A stretch of DNA of 64,000 bases from Pseudofabraea citricarpa (lineage: Eukaryota > Ascomycota > Leotiomycetes > Helotiales > Dermateaceae), in assembly GCA_029641185.1 (NCBI GenBank), contig JAPWGK010000014.1, positions 1,054,001 through 1,118,000 of the forward strand, read 5' to 3'. The notes beneath the pieces were generated by a model that made no database searches, was not told where the DNA came from, and saw only the letters and a program-made list of their open reading frames with translations. Both the position numbers and the translations under genes were made by a program. Of the stretch, positions 60,972 to 64,000 are shown piece after piece (the stretch's first letter is position 1; the number at the start of each line of letters is the position of its first letter).

Positions 60972-62457
60972 TCAGATAACTTTCATCGCCCACCCACATT
61001 GAACGTACCGACTAGCAAGAAACCCAACCGCGCCAGCAGCCATCACTACGCCACAGAATATTTGTAGGTACTCAAATTTTCCGCTATCATGGCTAATGAG
61101 GGCTCCCCCAATAGGATTTCCTGTCAAAGCTGCGATGGAGATGCAAGCAAACATCGTCCCGCTTCTTACACCTATCTCTCGGATGGGGGATATCTGAGCG
61201 ATTAGAGCAGGCCCCATAGCTACCCAGGCACCCGAAGAGAAGCCGTATAATGCAGCAAAAACAATGTTGGGAGCATTGCTCCGAGCTGGGAGCCAGAGGC
61301 CCAGAACGATTATAAAGGAGAACGTAGTGGTGATGATCATGACATTGAAACGACCCCATCGGTCACCTGCTATTCCAGGAAGAATACGGCCAAAGATACT
61401 GTACGCTATTAGCATATAAATCAAAATTTAGGAGCCAATCCTACCTTGTGGCGTTAAGGATTGAGATCAGATAGCTAGATAAATTTTTAGACATTCCCCA
61501 TGTCTGCGCTTGTATTGTGATAAAGTTGAATGGTAGGAAGAGCCCAAAACAAAAGAGGAACGAAGCGAGGCAGATCAAAGCGAAGGCTGGTTCTCGCAGA
61601 GGTCTAACAAAAGCCATAATATCGAATTGCTTCGGCGTATGTGGCAGTCTCGACTTGACCGTCAGATTAGCGATGATGAGCATACCGAGAATCAGGAACG
61701 CCACGGCTCTCATCGTCCAAGGGAAACCAATTTGTGGTAGTAGCCGTTGTACCATGATAGGATATATTACGCCACCTAGTGATGACCCAGAGGCCATGAC
61801 GCCAAACGCAGCAGCGCGGTTCTTGAAGAAATAAGTTGAGACAGAACTCATGGCCGGGTAAAACACTGCAGATGCACCAAGAGCACTGCAGATTCCCTGT
61901 GCTAGTATAAATTGATAATAATCCGTCGACAACGAAGTCATCATGAGGCCAAAGACATGGAAGAATGATCCAAATAATAGCAAGTTTCGTGGGCCATAAG
62001 AATCGAAGATAAACCCAAAAAATGGACCGCCTATAAACATCATGCACACCTCACAACTAGGGATCCAAGCGATTGTGCCAGAAGAGTATCCTTGAAGCAA
62101 ATTGAGTTCGTAGTATTCCTGGAAAACTCCTATGCAGTTGATCCACCCGAATGAGCAGAAGAGACAGCACCAACCGCCCAACACGACAAGCCATGCTTCA
62201 AGACCTCCATCCGGGAAGTCTGCAGGATTTATACCTCCTCGAGTTGGTTGTTGCACAACCGCACCCTCCTCTATATCTGCAAGACTCTTGGATTTTGTGT
62301 CCATGTTTGCTTCTCTGTGTGTAGTCGGATCTTGCTCGGGCGCCTCGCCAGTCTGTTTTGTCCTGGATAATTCTTCGTCGTAGGAAGACTTTTCGGCATC
62401 GTTTTGAATCGTTTCACTCCCGACTGTCGAGGACCTGGATGAATCAAGTGCCATCAT
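60972..62457 (-). CDS. Major facilitator superfamily transporter, monocarboxylate-porter type
   Basis: Exons 62457-61445 and 61398-60972 encode 479 residues. A 46-nt intron joins [12 protein letters not shown] to [17 protein letters not shown]. The acceptor is the second AG (GCGTACAG), which restores the conserved loop. The first 80 or so residues are hydrophilic. Twelve membrane segments follow, beginning [20 protein letters not shown], the typical start of fungal MCT-like porters. [19 protein letters not shown] (loop 2-3) and [15 protein letters not shown] (loop 8-9) are diagnostic. Substrate cannot be told from sequence; relatives move monocarboxylates, riboflavin or secondary metabolites. 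No biosynthetic genes are adjacent. The start is the first of two consecutive ATG codons (62457, 62454); further upstream the frame has no ATG. Confidence 0.88.
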
Positions 62458-63366
62458 CAATATATTACGGGTTTGGCGGCTGCTCTTTCGAAAACGCTTG
62501 TTGTAAAGTGAGGCACGAATTTGCAGAAACTTGTTGCAACAAGATGGGCCAAAATCGACGCCGATCAACAGCTACAGGAAATTAAAGGTGTAGCGTCGCA
62601 ATGTGCAAATGTGCAAAGCGCAGCAGGGGATAGCTAACTGAAGCTCTGAAGCAAGAAAGAAAGGTGTGAGATAGCTGAAAGAGAGGCGCTTCTTATCTAA
62701 AGAAAAGGGGACCTACTTGACCTGCATCTCACTGGATTGTTATGAGCCGTCATTCTTGCTTGCAGTTTACCTGATGGAGGAAGTCGGTCGGAGAGGGTGT
62801 GGGCGAGGGTTGGACGCGAATGCCGAGAATCTGGCCTTGCAGGCGGGACCACCATGTCTTGGTCTTGTTCACTTTAAGCGACCGAGCAGAGAGAGTGAGA
62901 GAAAGCTTGAAAGTACGTTTCGGACCGTCTCGATTACCCCATCTGGAAATGCCGCTGGTTTCACCGACACAAGATAAAGAGATGCGGACTGATTAATCAA
63001 TGGCGGGAGCAAATCTACGGCTGACTCAATTCAAGTGCTTGTTTCCATGCAAGGGAAGAGGCAGCTATCCCTTCGCCTCGTACCTTAGTGCAGCCAATCA
63101 GTTTAATCACGAGCATGAAATCAAGCAGTTTTATACAGTACTAGTACCACTTGAAGGGCTAGTAGTGTCTCGGTCTTTCGGCCTTCGTGGCCGGGGATAA
63201 GTTAATTGGTGGGAAGAGGATTTTGTCAGCTCGAGAAGCAGCTAATCACTTTTTGATAGGTAGGATGCTTCAAAGTTTGGTGGCATCGAACTAGGCAAAG
63301 CCAGACTAAAGCATGCTTGACGTTTGCGAGTAATATTACATCGGCTTTTGATGGTACATAGGTCTT
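62458..63366. other. Spacer between MFS and AIM24 genes
   Basis: About 0.9 kb upstream of the MFS gene and downstream of the Aim24-like gene. No coding frame of recognisable family. Confidence 0.5.
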
Positions 63367-64000
63367 TTATCGTACGAAAGGCTTCACGTCGGTGGCCTCG
63401 CCAAACTTCACGTCCCCGGTCTTGCCAACCTCAGCAACATGGAACCCGGTAGGACCATTCGCTATAGTCTTTGCAGCTTCTTCTTGTGGCGTCTTGTCCA
63501 ACGTTATCGCTGATTGTACAGCCCCGGCTGGAGCATCGGCAATTTCATTCACATCTCGTGTGGTCAGAACGTCACTAATGCGTGATGCCCTTGATGACAT
63601 GAGGATGGTGGTTGGGCCATGAAATTGCAGAAACAATCGATCGCCCCAGATGGTCCTTCGCGCCGCAGTTCTCAAGTTGAAAAACAGCCGACCAATAGTC
63701 TTCCATGTATCAGAAGTCTTCATCACTCTGAAGAATTTTGTGTCAGGTACTAGGTAGCCGAGCCCTATATTGGGCACCTGAAATCTCAGACTTGATGATT
63801 TCAGACGATATGGCAGAGGAGGGTGCTGTGTGATGGTGTAGGCAACTACGTTGCCTGGATGCGCAACAAACTCCTCCCCTGCCTTCAAAGTTACTTGATA
63901 GACCTGACCAGGACCTGCCAAGGCGACAAGACCACGACCTGTAATCTGGGAATTTCCCCAATGGGCAAAACTCATCCCCCGACTCGTGGTTGGGGTGACG
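63367..64000 (-). CDS. AIM24: Aim24-family mitochondrial protein, C-terminal part (5' end outside window)
   Basis: The frame is open from the right edge of the window to the stop at 63367, giving 211 codons of the C-terminal part. FAHWGNSQITGRGLVALAG, then YQVTLKAGEEFVAHPGNVVAYT and FLQFHGPTTILMSSRASRIS match the core of AIM24 proteins. VNEIADAP continues the match. An ATG at 63975 is internal to the conserved core, and coding sequence continues upstream of it (VTPTTSRG), so the true start lies beyond 64000. In yeast Aim24 is an inner-membrane protein needed for normal MICOS/cristae organisation. A mitochondrial presequence would be in the missing part. No intron is visible in this portion. 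Confidence 0.9.
   Translation of the reverse strand, partial: VTPTTSRGMSFAHWGNSQITGRGLVALAGPGQVYQVTLKAGEEFVAHPGNVVAYTITQHPPLPYRLKSSSLRFQVPNIGLGYLVPDTKFFRVMKTSDTWKTIGRLFFNLRTAARRTIWGDRLFLQFHGPTTILMSSRASRISDVLTTRDVNEIADAPAGAVQSAITLDKTPQEEAAKTIANGPTGFHVAEVGKTGDVKFGEATDVKPFVR

Overview
The window is nuclear DNA of a filamentous ascomycete (Pezizomycotina). I recognise fifteen protein-coding genes, all of ascomycete type. Most are split by short introns (43-177 nt) with GTATGT/GTAAGT-like donors and CTAAC/CTGAC-like branch sites. Long low-complexity spacers (up to 8 kb) separate the genes. The gene set (grainyhead/CP2 factor, Fig1, WSC sensor, Aur1, two-domain Cwh43, kinesin-10) fits a filamentous ascomycete, perhaps Leotiomycetes. 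The class cannot be fixed without a search. There is no operon, rRNA, CRISPR array or prophage, and no tRNA that I could find.

Layout, left to right: THYN1/EVE-domain protein (-, 260-1340); ARID-containing SWI/SNF subunit Swi1/Sol1-like (+, 4391-7519); mitochondrial ribosomal protein mL49/Img2 (-, 7905-8319), head to head with eIF3e (+, 8506-9844); calcium/calmodulin-dependent kinase (+, 11480-12864); Utp6 (-, 13514-14864), head to head with Cwh43 (+, 15285-18552); Aur1 IPC synthase (+, 22606-23997); Fig1-family membrane protein (+, 27687-28645); Sld2 replication factor (-, 29376-30957), head to head with a RING-finger protein (+, 31298-32200 or longer); WSC-domain wall sensor (+, 35427-36429); oxysterol-binding protein (-, 41024-42712); grainyhead/CP2 transcription factor (+, 50700-53410); kinesin-10 (-, 57979-60244); MFS transporter (-, 60972-62457); Aim24-like mitochondrial protein (-, 63367 to the window end, 5' part missing).

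Most genes are housekeeping and unrelated, but a cell-surface/lipid theme recurs. Cwh43 (ceramide remodelling of GPI anchors) lies beside Aur1 (inositol phosphorylceramide synthesis). Fig1, a WSC sensor, an ORP lipid-transfer protein and a CaM kinase lie within the same 31 kb. I saw no biosynthetic cluster and no clearly new multi-gene system. The more unusual signals are structural. They include microexons and a frame-neutral intron. A uORF overlaps the SWI/SNF start codon as ATGA, and a possible Arg/Gly-rich tail follows the RING gene in another frame. The spacers carry many unrelated 5-bp and 7-bp tandem arrays.

Exon boundaries were assigned by eye from splice consensus, reading frame and family conservation. 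The listed CDS ranges span introns.
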